Shown: one piece after another, positions 33,019 through 41,649 of the stretch
Layout: the number at the start of each line of letters is the position of its first letter
Numbering within the stretch: position 1 is the first letter of the stretch
Origin: Chitinispirillaceae bacterium
GTDB lineage: Bacteria > Fibrobacterota > Chitinivibrionia > Chitinivibrionales > Chitinispirillaceae
Direction of reading: 5' to 3'
Assembly: GCA_016932075.1 (NCBI GenBank)
Contig: JAFGDP010000149.1
Location: 30,613-94,612, forward strand
Length of the DNA: 64,000 nucleotides
Notes under the pieces: model-generated
What the model was told of the DNA's origin: nothing
Database searches by the model: none
What the model saw: the letters and a program-made list of their open reading frames with translations, nothing else
Program-made: the position numbers and the translations under genes

Positions 33019-34830
33019 TCAATACCCGGCAATCTTCTTCCACATCCTCCATTTCCCCTTCTCCTCTTCCATAGAAACAATGCAGATCCCTTTCGGCACC
33101 TTGAGCGCGACAGGATCACGGGAAACGGCAAGGGAAGCAATGATCTTCCCTGAGAGCGAATACACGGTCAGCGAATAACTGCCGTGTCCGGGTGGCACAA
33201 CCCGCAACGTGCCGTTGTCTGACAACAGAAAGGGTCGTATGACTGATGCTCTTTTGACCGTATTGTCCTTATCGATAGCGACATGCGGAGTATAGAGAAC
33301 GGCTCTCTTCAGCGTATCGAGCGGCAGTGCCGGTGTCTCGCTGTTCCTGAATATGGCAAAAACAGTATCTTCCTCCGGAAAGGTCTCCAGAATCCCGTTG
33401 TCTGCCGTCGCACTTCCTGAACTCGTTCTTTTCATCATGGCTGAAAAAACCATGTCGTTTTGACTAAGCTGAACGACCTCTCTTTCACCTGAAAAAACTG
33501 TGGTTACCTCGACCTGCACATTGGCGTATGAATAGCGGGCATCACCGGAATCAAACGTGAACCTGAGTTCTATGGAATCCATAGCCTGGGACATGACCGT
33601 GATCGGAGCGCCGTTATGCAGAATCGATAGGTTGCGGTCCCAGAAAGATATCTGTTTTCCCGGTCCTGCAGAGGAATTGGCAGTCCGGCTGACAAAGAAA
33701 TTGAATGAAATTATCGAATCAAAGGACGACGCCGAGTCCTGATAGTTAACCGTACCGCTGAACGATGTTACGGTCCCGGTCAAGGGAAACAGGCCGGTAA
33801 AGGTAAAAGATGAGTCGGTGTTTGCCCAATTCGAAGCGGTTTGCGAGCTGATGATGATCGTATCCGGAAGCGCCCGCACCTGCTGCCGAATGGCATAATA
33901 CACGCTGTCCCTGACAAACGACATGAGCGCGTCAAAGTCGGTGACTTGAAATGGCCAGATGCTGCTTTTGAAATTAGTCGCGGAAAAGCCATTGGCTTTT
34001 ATGTTGTTTGTCATCGTGACCAGACTGGTTGGGGCAGTACCTGAACTGGTGAAATAGATCGTGAATGTTGTCGGGCAATCTTCGCCGTTAATATATGTAG
34101 TCCCTCCAGCCGTCTCCTCGCCGTCAGACAGAAATATGATATATTTGCACGCGTTCTCCCGCTGTGACCCTGCCAATACCTGTTTCGCCGCGTTAAAAGC
34201 GAGCGTGATATTGGTACCCTCCCGCGGCCAGGTCGACGGCTCGTTGCGCAGCTCGATATATTCCCGGTTGTTATTCGTATCAAGTTTTCCCTCAAGAAAG
34301 GTTTTAAGAAGGTCGAGGCCGTATTGGGTTCCGTACATCCGGTTCAGCACTTTGAGCGGCATGAAGCCGTCGTTCTGGGCACTGCCCGAGTACTGTCCGA
34401 AAATATCCGGATGGTCGTCATACAGGAAATACAGGCCGTCCTTGAAAACCACGTATCCGACTTCAGCAGTCGGATATTTGAGAAATATCGTATCAAGCAG
34501 CGAGTAGGGTACGGTAAACCGGTATCCCTGCGGATCGTTCATTCCGGCAGCGGTCGACATACTGGTCGAGTGGTCGATGAGAAAGCATATTGCCGGCGTG
34601 TCCACGATCGAGTCGACAATGTTGATGTCGTCAATAATGACGCGCTTGTCCATGGCTATGATCGTGTCTGAAACAAAAAGAGTATCGCCGTTGAGCTGGT
34701 TTATAGGCGTGTATTGGAACTTCCCTACGATTTCTCCTGCAACATCCATAACCATGCAAATTGAAAAAAGCGCAAACCCTATTCCGATCAGACCGATCTT
34801 TTCGCATATAGATTTCCCGGCCATATTCAT
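33019..34830 (-). CDS. secreted VWA-domain protein with C-terminal sorting-type domain (paralog 1)
   Basis: A 603-aa exported protein: signal/anchor helix at about 11-30 (IGLIGIGFALFSICMVMDVAG), then a von Willebrand A domain whose metal site is visible as CFLIDHSTSMS (DxSxS) and, later, a conserved threonine in GTNITLAFNAAK and FLSDGEET. A beta-rich middle follows, ending in a tail (YSLTVYSLSGKIIASLAVSR … VPKGICIVSM) like the C-terminal sorting/anchoring domains of FCB-group secreted proteins. It shares order and wording throughout with the 35033-36856 gene. Probably an adhesion or surface-scaffold protein; ligand unknown. Confidence 0.82.
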   Translation of the reverse strand: MNMAGKSICEKIGLIGIGFALFSICMVMDVAGEIVGKFQYTPINQLNGDTLFVSDTIIAMDKRVIIDDINIVDSIVDTPAICFLIDHSTSMSTAAGMNDPQGYRFTVPYSLLDTIFLKYPTAEVGYVVFKDGLYFLYDDHPDIFGQYSGSAQNDGFMPLKVLNRMYGTQYGLDLLKTFLEGKLDTNNNREYIELRNEPSTWPREGTNITLAFNAAKQVLAGSQRENACKYIIFLSDGEETAGGTTYINGEDCPTTFTIYFTSSGTAPTSLVTMTNNIKANGFSATNFKSSIWPFQVTDFDALMSFVRDSVYYAIRQQVRALPDTIIISSQTASNWANTDSSFTFTGLFPLTGTVTSFSGTVNYQDSASSFDSIISFNFFVSRTANSSAGPGKQISFWDRNLSILHNGAPITVMSQAMDSIELRFTFDSGDARYSYANVQVEVTTVFSGEREVVQLSQNDMVFSAMMKRTSSGSATADNGILETFPEEDTVFAIFRNSETPALPLDTLKRAVLYTPHVAIDKDNTVKRASVIRPFLLSDNGTLRVVPPGHGSYSLTVYSLSGKIIASLAVSRDPVALKVPKGICIVSMEEEKGKWRMWKKIAGY

Positions 34831-35032
34831 GCTTTCCTCCAGCTATGAGTTGAAAATGAAGCGCGTGGTGATGGCTGCAGTATTACAGAAAATAATACAC
34901 TTCACCCCGGCTATTTGTAAAAATCTCCACATTATAGTTCACTCCTGTGAACGCTTTCCCCATCCTTCGCCGCTTGAATGCGTGATGCGTTGTGATGATT
35001 CCTCACGCTTGATACGCTGTTTGAATCCCACC

Positions 35033-36856
35033 CTATTTATAGGATACCAACTTTTTCCGGATTATACAACCCTCCTTTATCATATTATTGCACTTTTTTG
35101 ATCGTAAGAAAACCATACAAACACCCTTTGGAACCTTGAGCGAAACAGTTTCCCTGGACACCGTGCGGGAAGCGATGAGCTTTCCTGATAACGAATAAAC
35201 CGTCAGAAAACAGGCTTCTTTTCCCGGAGGCGCGATACGCAACATGCCGTTGTCGGCAAACAAAACAGGCCTGGTTCCAGACGCCTTTCTCATCGCATTG
35301 TCATGAATGATTTCTGCCGACGGATCAAACGGAATTGCTATCTTCAGCGTATCAAGCGGCAGTATCGGTGCTTCGCTGTTCCTGAAAACAGCAAGAACCG
35401 TATCGCCGTCAGGATGGTTTTCCAGGATGGTGTTGGCTGGTGCTGCTGAAGCCGAACTTGTTCTTTTAATCAGGGCTGAAAAGGTCCTGTCATTGCGGGA
35501 TAGTTGCACAACCTCGCGGTCGCCGGTATTGACCGTCCTCAGCTCGACGTATACATTGGTGTAATTGTAGAGAGCATCGCCGGGATCAAAGGTGAAGCGG
35601 AGCTCAACAGCGTCCATTGCCGGGGTAAGGTTGGTGATGGAAGCATCGTCATAATAAAGAGAGAGGGTGCGGGACCAGAACCATGAATTGATGCGGGAAC
35701 TATCGAGAATGGCATCACTTTGTTTTGCTATGAAATCAATACTTAACGCCGTGTCCTTATCTCCCTTCATCAGATAGTGAACCTGTCCATTGAAAGAGGT
35801 ACAACCCGATTTTAAAGGAAATACTCCGTCAAACGAAAAAGTAGAATTTAATTGGTTCCACGTGTATGCACGTTGTCCGTTAAGGATAATTGAATCCGGA
35901 AAAACAGGGCGAATATAGGGCCCGATATTAATACTGTCCTTTAATAAATTGACCACATATGATACAGTGACATCCCGGAAAAAACAGATAGTGCTTTTAG
36001 GATTGGAAATCGAATATCTGTTATTTCGGATATTTCTGGTCATGGTGATCAGATCATCAGGCATGCTGTCACCATTTTCCGTCAAAAAAAGCGTAAAGGT
36101 GGCTGGAACGTCAATTCCCCGGATGTAACCGGTATCTCCTGCATGCATTCCATCACTGATAAAAACAATATAGTGGCTTGTGTGAGGCCGCGTTGAACTG
36201 TAAAAAGCCTCTTTTGCTACGGAAAATGCGGCGGTAAAATTATCACCGCCCCTTTCTCGCGGATAATACTGCAATTCCGCATAATCCGTCACGTTTCCAG
36301 GATTATAGGGAGGATCAAGGGGTACAAGATGGGTCTGCAGATATGATTGTAAGATTTCTTTGCCGGAACGCTTTGGAAACCGGGAATCGACGTTATAAAC
36401 GCCGCCCAACTCTAACAAGGGCATATAGGCCTGGACCCCGGCTCCATATGATGCGAAAATATAATCGCTGGTATCGGCTAAATACATGCTTCCATCAAAG
36501 ATGGCATACCCTATCTCCATGGTCGGATATTTAATGCTAAGAGTATCGATTACCGAAGAAACAAAGCTGAAACGGTTTCCATAACGGTCATTTACGAGCA
36601 AGCCGGAATTATCAAACGACATGCTTGGTGAATGGTCAATAAGAAAAAACACGGCAGGAGTATCTATTATAGAATCAGCATAAAAGATATTCCATACCCG
36701 TACCTTATTCGACATTGCCACCATGTTATCCGTTATATAAACGGTATCATTTTCAAATTCAAACAGGTCATAACCACCTTTAAAATTCCACATCCCCACA
36801 CGCCCGGCAGAGGAAAAGGTGATCATGCAGGCTATAATAAAGCACGCTGTTTTCAT
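35033..36856 (-). CDS. secreted VWA-domain protein with C-terminal sorting-type domain (paralog 2)
   Basis: A 607-aa protein. The start MKTACFIIACMITFSSAG at 36856 gives a clean signal peptide; the frame is open 8 codons further. VWA metal site FFLIDHSPSMS, followed by YPTMEIGYAIFDG and DNFTAAFSVAKEAFYSS and IVFISDGMHAG, matching paralog 1 position by position. The shared tail ends in TVYSLSGKLIASRTVSRETV and VPKGVCMVFL. Both genes lie head-to-tail with a 200-base spacer, evidence of tandem duplication. The stretches around EVVQLSRNDRTFSALIKRTSS are the best conserved between the two. Confidence 0.82.
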   Translation of the reverse strand: MKTACFIIACMITFSSAGRVGMWNFKGGYDLFEFENDTVYITDNMVAMSNKVRVWNIFYADSIIDTPAVFFLIDHSPSMSFDNSGLLVNDRYGNRFSFVSSVIDTLSIKYPTMEIGYAIFDGSMYLADTSDYIFASYGAGVQAYMPLLELGGVYNVDSRFPKRSGKEILQSYLQTHLVPLDPPYNPGNVTDYAELQYYPRERGGDNFTAAFSVAKEAFYSSTRPHTSHYIVFISDGMHAGDTGYIRGIDVPATFTLFLTENGDSMPDDLITMTRNIRNNRYSISNPKSTICFFRDVTVSYVVNLLKDSINIGPYIRPVFPDSIILNGQRAYTWNQLNSTFSFDGVFPLKSGCTSFNGQVHYLMKGDKDTALSIDFIAKQSDAILDSSRINSWFWSRTLSLYYDDASITNLTPAMDAVELRFTFDPGDALYNYTNVYVELRTVNTGDREVVQLSRNDRTFSALIKRTSSASAAPANTILENHPDGDTVLAVFRNSEAPILPLDTLKIAIPFDPSAEIIHDNAMRKASGTRPVLFADNGMLRIAPPGKEACFLTVYSLSGKLIASRTVSRETVSLKVPKGVCMVFLRSKKCNNMIKEGCIIRKKLVSYK

Positions 36857-37222
36857 GATATGATGCCTTTGCTGTATCAAGGAAGCCTTTCGCGTTCCCT
36901 GTATAACAAATAGGATTATGCAGTACCTCCAAGGAAGGTTTTTTACGAATAATCAAGAACTAATGAATACAGATGCTGGTAGTTCCTGGGTCATACCTGC
37001 CCATCAGACGAAAATGTCTTTTCGCTGCTTGAAGATTTCCCGCTCTGCTCGAAATGACATGCACTGGTATATTAAAAGCACAAATTACCGTTATCGTCCC
37101 TTTCCTTTAAAACTTTAATTTAACAACTCAGCAGGCTTTTTCTGCCTTTCCCACGGCACACTTTTCCATTCTTTTTTTACCTCCCTCCCTATGATTCCCT
37201 TGTATTTCAATGTCTTATTCGT
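36857..37222. other. intergenic region between the VWA genes and the flagellar cluster
   Basis: Divergent promoter region of about 365 bases. I see no credible gene. It carries short low-complexity T/C-rich runs near 37130-37195 directly upstream of the sigma-54 element. AAAGGC precedes the VWA start on the minus strand. Confidence 0.35.
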
Positions 37223-37238
37223 TGGCACTCCCCTTGCG
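37223..37238 (+). promoter_or_regulatory. sigma-54 (RpoN) promoter of the flagellar operon
   Basis: TGGCAC at 37223-37228 and TTGC at 37234-37237 with exactly 5 bases between match the -24/-12 consensus TGGCACN5TTGC. The predicted start near 37250 leaves a 30-base leader with AAAGGA before the flgJ ATG at 37282. This makes an upstream in-frame ATG at 37210 untenable as a start. Confidence 0.82.
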
Positions 37239-37281
37239 TTTCACTAGTGCGCCGAACGGAATCGGCGAAAGGATTCGAACA

Positions 37282-38097
37282 ATGCAGACGCAAGGGATCA
37301 ACTCTTCTTTTCCAGGCCCCAAGGCCTCTCCGGAACAGATACAGAAAGTCGCAAAGGAGTTTGAGTCGATCTTCACATCGATCATGCTCCGTTCCATGCG
37401 CAATACCGTGGGCCAGAATCCGCTCATGCCGGCCTCATTCGGCGAAGAAGTGTATACCGACATGCTTGACAGCGAATACGCTAAGCTGTTCGCGAACAAC
37501 GCGACCATGGGCCTGTCCGATCTTATCATACGGGAACTTGAGCGCCAGGAAAACCGCTCCAGTCCGCTCAAGGCGCTCCAGAATCTCAAAAACAGCGGCA
37601 ATCCGTGGGCAACAGATCCGCGATTCGTGGCGCAAACGCTCAGCAAGGCGGACGCTGCCGCGAAAACAGCGGCCGGCCAAGCCAGGAACGTCAACCGGTG
37701 GCAGCCGCTCATTGAACGGGCAAGCACGCTTTTCGGCGTTGACAAGCATCTTATCTCGGCAGTCATTACACAGGAATCAGGCGGTAATCCTCGTGCCGTT
37801 TCAGCAAAGGGTGCAAAGGGACTCATGCAGCTCATGGATACTACGGCTGCTGACATGGGGGTCTCTGCGCCCTATTCACCTTGGGCCAACATTACCGGAG
37901 GAACGAAGTATCTGCGTCTCCTCCTGGACAAATTCGACGGCAACGAACGGCTTGCGCTTGCTTCGTACAATGCCGGTCCTGCCGCTGTGGAACGATACGG
38001 CGCGGTGCCTCCCTACCGGGAGACCCGGAACTATGTGGAGTCGGTGCTCAGTCTGAGGCGCCACTTTGCGATCCTTTCATCCAAGGAGGGTGAATGA
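37282..38097 (+). CDS. flgJ: FlgJ-type rod-binding protein fused to a lytic transglycosylase (SLT) domain
   Basis: A 271-aa protein. Residues ~15-95 are the FlgJ N-terminal rod-cap domain (VAKEFESIFTSIMLRSMRNT, PASFGEEVYTDMLDSEYAKL, MGLSDLIIRELE). Residues ~150-265 are an SLT/family-1 lytic transglycosylase domain with catalytic Glu in AVITQESGGNPRAVS, GLMQLMDTTAADMG and LASYNAGPAAVERYG. It caps the growing rod and opens the peptidoglycan for it. E. coli FlgJ has a glucosaminidase at the C-terminus instead; the SLT version occurs elsewhere. Start chosen from the sigma-54 site and AAAGGA. Stop overlaps the next start. Confidence 0.93.
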   Translation: MQTQGINSSFPGPKASPEQIQKVAKEFESIFTSIMLRSMRNTVGQNPLMPASFGEEVYTDMLDSEYAKLFANNATMGLSDLIIRELERQENRSSPLKALQNLKNSGNPWATDPRFVAQTLSKADAAAKTAAGQARNVNRWQPLIERASTLFGVDKHLISAVITQESGGNPRAVSAKGAKGLMQLMDTTAADMGVSAPYSPWANITGGTKYLRLLLDKFDGNERLALASYNAGPAAVERYGAVPPYRETRNYVESVLSLRRHFAILSSKEGE

Positions 38098-38606
38098 ACT
38101 CGACCGATTGTGCCTATGAAGAATTGGAAGCGATCCTGACAAGGGAGTGTGATGCTCATGAACAGCTTCTGACCGCTGCCACGAAGGTAAACAGCGCGAT
38201 CAAGGAGAGCGACCTTGCCACGCTCCAGAACCATACGTCGCATCTGGATGCAAAGGTGGCCCAGATTGAGCAGATCGAGCTTCAGCGGACCGACTGCTGC
38301 AAGGCGCTGTCGCGCAGCCTGGGGATTGACCGCACGCCGGTCAGGCTCACGGCGCTCATCGAAAAGGCGCCGCCGCGCTTCAGGGACACGCTGTCACGCC
38401 TGCACCGGTCGCTCAGAAGCGTGCTTGAAAAAATATCGAACATCAACGTATCGAACCGCGTTCTGCTCGAAGAGGGACTTGAGCTTGTGCGGGGCAGGTT
38501 CTCCTTGATCGCCACGCACCAGGAGCGATTTACCCAGTACCGCCAGGGCGGCCGGATCTCGGGATCAAAAACGATGCTTCACCCCTTCATCAACCAGACC
38601 ATCTAA
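38094..38606 (+). CDS. flgN: FlgN-family export chaperone
   Basis: A 170-aa, almost wholly helical cytoplasmic protein, with ATGA coupling to flgJ and directly before flgK. Pattern and size fit FlgN (AYEELEAILTRECDAHEQLL … LHRSLRSVLEKISNINVSN), which escorts FlgK and FlgL to the flagellar export gate. The C-terminal region ends in a short basic/Gly segment. Sequence conservation in FlgN is low, so the call leans on context. Confidence 0.85.
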   Translation: MNSTDCAYEELEAILTRECDAHEQLLTAATKVNSAIKESDLATLQNHTSHLDAKVAQIEQIELQRTDCCKALSRSLGIDRTPVRLTALIEKAPPRFRDTLSRLHRSLRSVLEKISNINVSNRVLLEEGLELVRGRFSLIATHQERFTQYRQGGRISGSKTMLHPFINQTI

Positions 38607-38618
38607 AGGAAGCCGGGT

Positions 38619-40301
38619 ATGAGCCTTTTTGGCATTTTAAACATCGGCACCCGCGGCCTGAACGCGTCCCAGCTCGCCATGAACGTGACGGGCCAGAATA
38701 TTTCGAACGCGGACGTGGAGGGGTATTCACGTAAAAGACTCAACCTGGCGGCGGATTACCGGTGGGACCCGGGCTACGGGCAGATGGGCATGGGCGTGGA
38801 CGTGATCAGCATCGACCGCATGCGGAGCGCGTTCATCGACGAGCAGATCCGGCGCCAGAAACAGGAAGCCGGGATTTTCGAAGAATACAACTATTCGCTC
38901 GAAGGCATCGAGAACATCCTCACCGAGCCGAGCGACACCGGGCTCCTGCATTTCATTGACCAGTTCTTTGACGGGTGGCAAAACCTGGCGAACAATCCGG
39001 CCGACATCTCGGCCCGCACCATGGTGCGGACCAATGCCGAAATCCTCATTGACGTGTTCCACAACCTGAGCGCGGAGCTGCTCAACCTGCGGCAGACGCG
39101 CAACGATGAGATCAGCCAGCGCATCAACAAGATCAACGAGCTCTCGGAAAAGATCTTCAACCTGAACCTTGAAATCGGCGCGATCGAGATCACCGGCAAC
39201 AGAAAGGCCAATGACAGCCGCGACAAGCGTGACGAACTGGTCAAGGAGCTGTCCGAACTCATTGAGATATCGATCATTGAAAACGAGCGCGGCCAGGTCA
39301 CCATCACCACGTCGGGCAGCATTCTGGTGTCGCCGGTGGATTTCCAGAAACTTGAAACGTTTACCACGACCTTTCAGATGGCTGACGGCACCCAGCATAC
39401 GGACATCGGCATCAGGTTTGCCAATTCAAAACGTCCCTACTATCCGACCAAGGGCCAGGTCAAAGGGCTTTTCGACTCCCGGGATGTGATCATCCCCGAG
39501 TACCAGCAGCGGCTTGATGAACTTGCCGTGGCACTGGTGGAAAAGGTCAACGAGCTGCATCTGCAGGGATATACGCTCCAGGGATACAGCGGCATCACCT
39601 TTTTCGACCAGGATGTCACGGGGGCCTCGGACATCACGCTGGGGCCGGCGATCAGAAACGATGTCAAGAACATCGCCGCGGCATCGGCCGGCGAGTCATT
39701 GCCTGCCATAACCAATTCGATACCGGCCGGAAGCCACAACTTCGGCATGCCGCCGGTGCAGCTCTACCGCGATCCCACCGCGGGCACGCCGGTTCCCGCC
39801 CGGAATATCGTGCAGGGCACGGTCACGGTATCGAACGGGTCGGTACTGCTCGTCGAGGACGTGGACTACCATATCGATTACATCAACGGCACGATCCAGA
39901 TGCTCCACGCCGGATACGATGCCGACAATCTTACCGTCGATTTCGAATACCGCACGAACGCGTTTGCCGGTCCGGGCGACAACACGAACGCCATTGCCAT
40001 TGCAAAGCTGCGCGAGCAGCTCACCATGAACCGGGACGTGATCGGCAATCCCACGTCCACGTTCGCGGAGTACTACAGTTCGCTCATCGGCCGCCTGGGC
40101 CTGAACCGGAACGCGGCCCAGTCAAACCTTGACACCCGTGAATTCCTGGTGCGCCAGTACGAGCAGCAGCAGGACTCGATCGCGGGCGTTTCGCTCGACG
40201 AGGAGATGGCCAACATGGTGAAATTCCAGCACACCTACCAGGCGGCCGCGCATCTGATATCGGTCACGGACCAGATGCTCGACGTTCTGATGAACATGTA
40301 A
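38619..40301 (+). CDS. flgK: FlgK, hook-filament junction protein 1
   Basis: A 560-aa flagellar axial protein. N-terminus FGILNIGTRGLNASQLAMNV with TGQNISNADVEGYSRKR is the standard FlgK/FlgE-type start; the C-terminus GVSLDEEMANMVKFQHTYQA with AAHLISVTDQMLDVLMNM is the FlgK signature. The two ends pair in the coiled D0/D1. Residues ~395-450 hold an inserted module (VTVSNGSVLLVEDVDYHIDY, NGTIQMLHAG) that also occurs in FlgL. AAAGGAAG precedes the ATG. Confidence 0.96.
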   Translation: MSLFGILNIGTRGLNASQLAMNVTGQNISNADVEGYSRKRLNLAADYRWDPGYGQMGMGVDVISIDRMRSAFIDEQIRRQKQEAGIFEEYNYSLEGIENILTEPSDTGLLHFIDQFFDGWQNLANNPADISARTMVRTNAEILIDVFHNLSAELLNLRQTRNDEISQRINKINELSEKIFNLNLEIGAIEITGNRKANDSRDKRDELVKELSELIEISIIENERGQVTITTSGSILVSPVDFQKLETFTTTFQMADGTQHTDIGIRFANSKRPYYPTKGQVKGLFDSRDVIIPEYQQRLDELAVALVEKVNELHLQGYTLQGYSGITFFDQDVTGASDITLGPAIRNDVKNIAAASAGESLPAITNSIPAGSHNFGMPPVQLYRDPTAGTPVPARNIVQGTVTVSNGSVLLVEDVDYHIDYINGTIQMLHAGYDADNLTVDFEYRTNAFAGPGDNTNAIAIAKLREQLTMNRDVIGNPTSTFAEYYSSLIGRLGLNRNAAQSNLDTREFLVRQYEQQQDSIAGVSLDEEMANMVKFQHTYQAAAHLISVTDQMLDVLMNM

Positions 40302-40321
40302 GGAGACCGGCGGAGGGACCT

Positions 40322-41530
40322 ATGCGCATAACGGCAAATCAGATCATTAAAAACATGGTGCATGTGATCAACGACCGGTTCTACGATTTGAGCCGCCTCC
40401 AGGAGCAGATGTCGACCGGCAAACGGCTGTTGCGGCCGTCCGACGCGCCGGTTGACGTTGCCAATGACCTCAAACTGAAGACCAAGCTCGCTGAAATCCA
40501 GCAATTCAGGAACAATATCGAGGACGGACTCGCTTACATGAGCGTGACCGACACGGCCATGATGAGCATGACCAGCCTTCTGCACCGCATGCGCGAACTC
40601 GCCATCGAAGGTTCGACCGACACCATGTCGATCAACGAGCGGTTTTATATCAACAAGGAGGTGGAACAGCTGCTCAGGCAGATGGTCGCGCTGGTCAATA
40701 CCCAGTACAAGGCTGATTACATTTTCAACGGGACCGAGACCAAAGTGCCGCCCCTGCTCCTGCAGAGCTCGGCCGGAAATACGCCAGAGGATTACAGCGA
40801 TCTTGCCATGGCGTATTACAACGCGGCCGGCGGCGCGGTCGGCGATACGTTCCAGCTTTTCAACGGGTTTGACGACTCCCCCATCACCGATATCATCCCC
40901 GGGACCTTTACCCTGCAGGTCGGCACAACCACCTATGTCGAGAACACGGATTATACCATCGATTACAACAACGGCACCATAACGATCCTGAACCCGGCGC
41001 TCCTGGTGGACGTGTCCCCGGGCTCTGCCAACTATGCGTATGGCCAGTTCAGGATTTCGTTCGATTATCTGACAAAAGGCAAGGACATTTACGGTACGGT
41101 CGTCTCAAACCACGGCCAGGTCCTCCGTGAGATCGAGACCGGCATCACCATGGCCATCAACATTTCGGGGGACGAGTTCCTCAACGATCCGACCACGGGT
41201 TCGAACATGCTGCAGACCATCATTACGCTCGGCCAGGACCTGCTGCAGGACAACCGCGACGGCATCGCGGCGGCGATCGACCGGCTCGACACCGTGTTCA
41301 CCGCGGTCCTGTCGGCACAGGGCAAGAACGGCGCCCGCGTGAACCGGTTCGAGACCACCCTGGCGCGCAACGAGGGGCAGTTCACCAACACGACCGAACT
41401 GCAGGCGAACCTTGAAGACGCCGAAATGACGAAAACGATCACGGATTTCATGAACACGCAGAACGTTTACAACGCCGCGCTCAAAACCGCGGCGGGCGTG
41501 ATTCAGCAGTCGCTGGTAAACTTCCTGTAA
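40322..41530 (+). CDS. flgL: FlgL, hook-filament junction protein 2
   Basis: A 402-aa protein. N-terminal MRITANQIIKNMVHVINDRF with LQEQMSTGKRLLRPSDAPVD, and the C-terminal NTTELQANLEDAEMTKTITD followed by QNVYNAALKTAAGVIQQSLV, are typical FlgL, with the DAPVD motif and flagellin-like ends. Between residues ~190 and 255 it carries the same DYxIDYxNGTI module as FlgK (TYVENTDYTIDYNNGTITIL). It follows flgK by 20 bases and AAGGAGAC lies upstream. Confidence 0.95.
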   Translation: MRITANQIIKNMVHVINDRFYDLSRLQEQMSTGKRLLRPSDAPVDVANDLKLKTKLAEIQQFRNNIEDGLAYMSVTDTAMMSMTSLLHRMRELAIEGSTDTMSINERFYINKEVEQLLRQMVALVNTQYKADYIFNGTETKVPPLLLQSSAGNTPEDYSDLAMAYYNAAGGAVGDTFQLFNGFDDSPITDIIPGTFTLQVGTTTYVENTDYTIDYNNGTITILNPALLVDVSPGSANYAYGQFRISFDYLTKGKDIYGTVVSNHGQVLREIETGITMAINISGDEFLNDPTTGSNMLQTIITLGQDLLQDNRDGIAAAIDRLDTVFTAVLSAQGKNGARVNRFETTLARNEGQFTNTTELQANLEDAEMTKTITDFMNTQNVYNAALKTAAGVIQQSLVNFL

Positions 41531-41649
41531 TGCAAAGGAACCACGAATCATGAGTGCACGGAAGCGTATAACGGTCAGGATGACGCAAGGGAATGCAGTA
41601 CGGCCGACAAGAGGCCGGCTGCAGGGAAGCGCTCAATAAGGAGGGGTAT
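41531..41649 (+). promoter_or_regulatory. flagellin leader with multiple GGA motifs (CsrA-target candidate)
   Basis: The 119-base leader has six GGA cores (near 41537, 41560, 41578, 41590, 41625 and 41640). The last lies inside the Shine-Dalgarno AAGGAGG. A small hairpin CGGCC…GGCCG lies at 41610-41626. In organisms with FliW, CsrA blocks flagellin translation by binding such sites across the ribosome-binding site. A sigma-28-like -10 (GCCGACAA near 41602-41612) is visible but no clear -35, so the promoter is uncertain. Confidence 0.6.

Noticed and set aside
32835..33074. 79-aa plus ORF after the methyltransferase gene
   Set aside because: Its second half is antisense to the VWA gene end, and the sequence is low-complexity Ser/Arg/Pro without a ribosome-binding site.
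37210..37281. Longer start of flgJ at 37210
   Set aside because: The ATG lies upstream of the sigma-54 promoter and has no Shine-Dalgarno; 37282 has AAAGGA and matches the FlgJ N-terminus.
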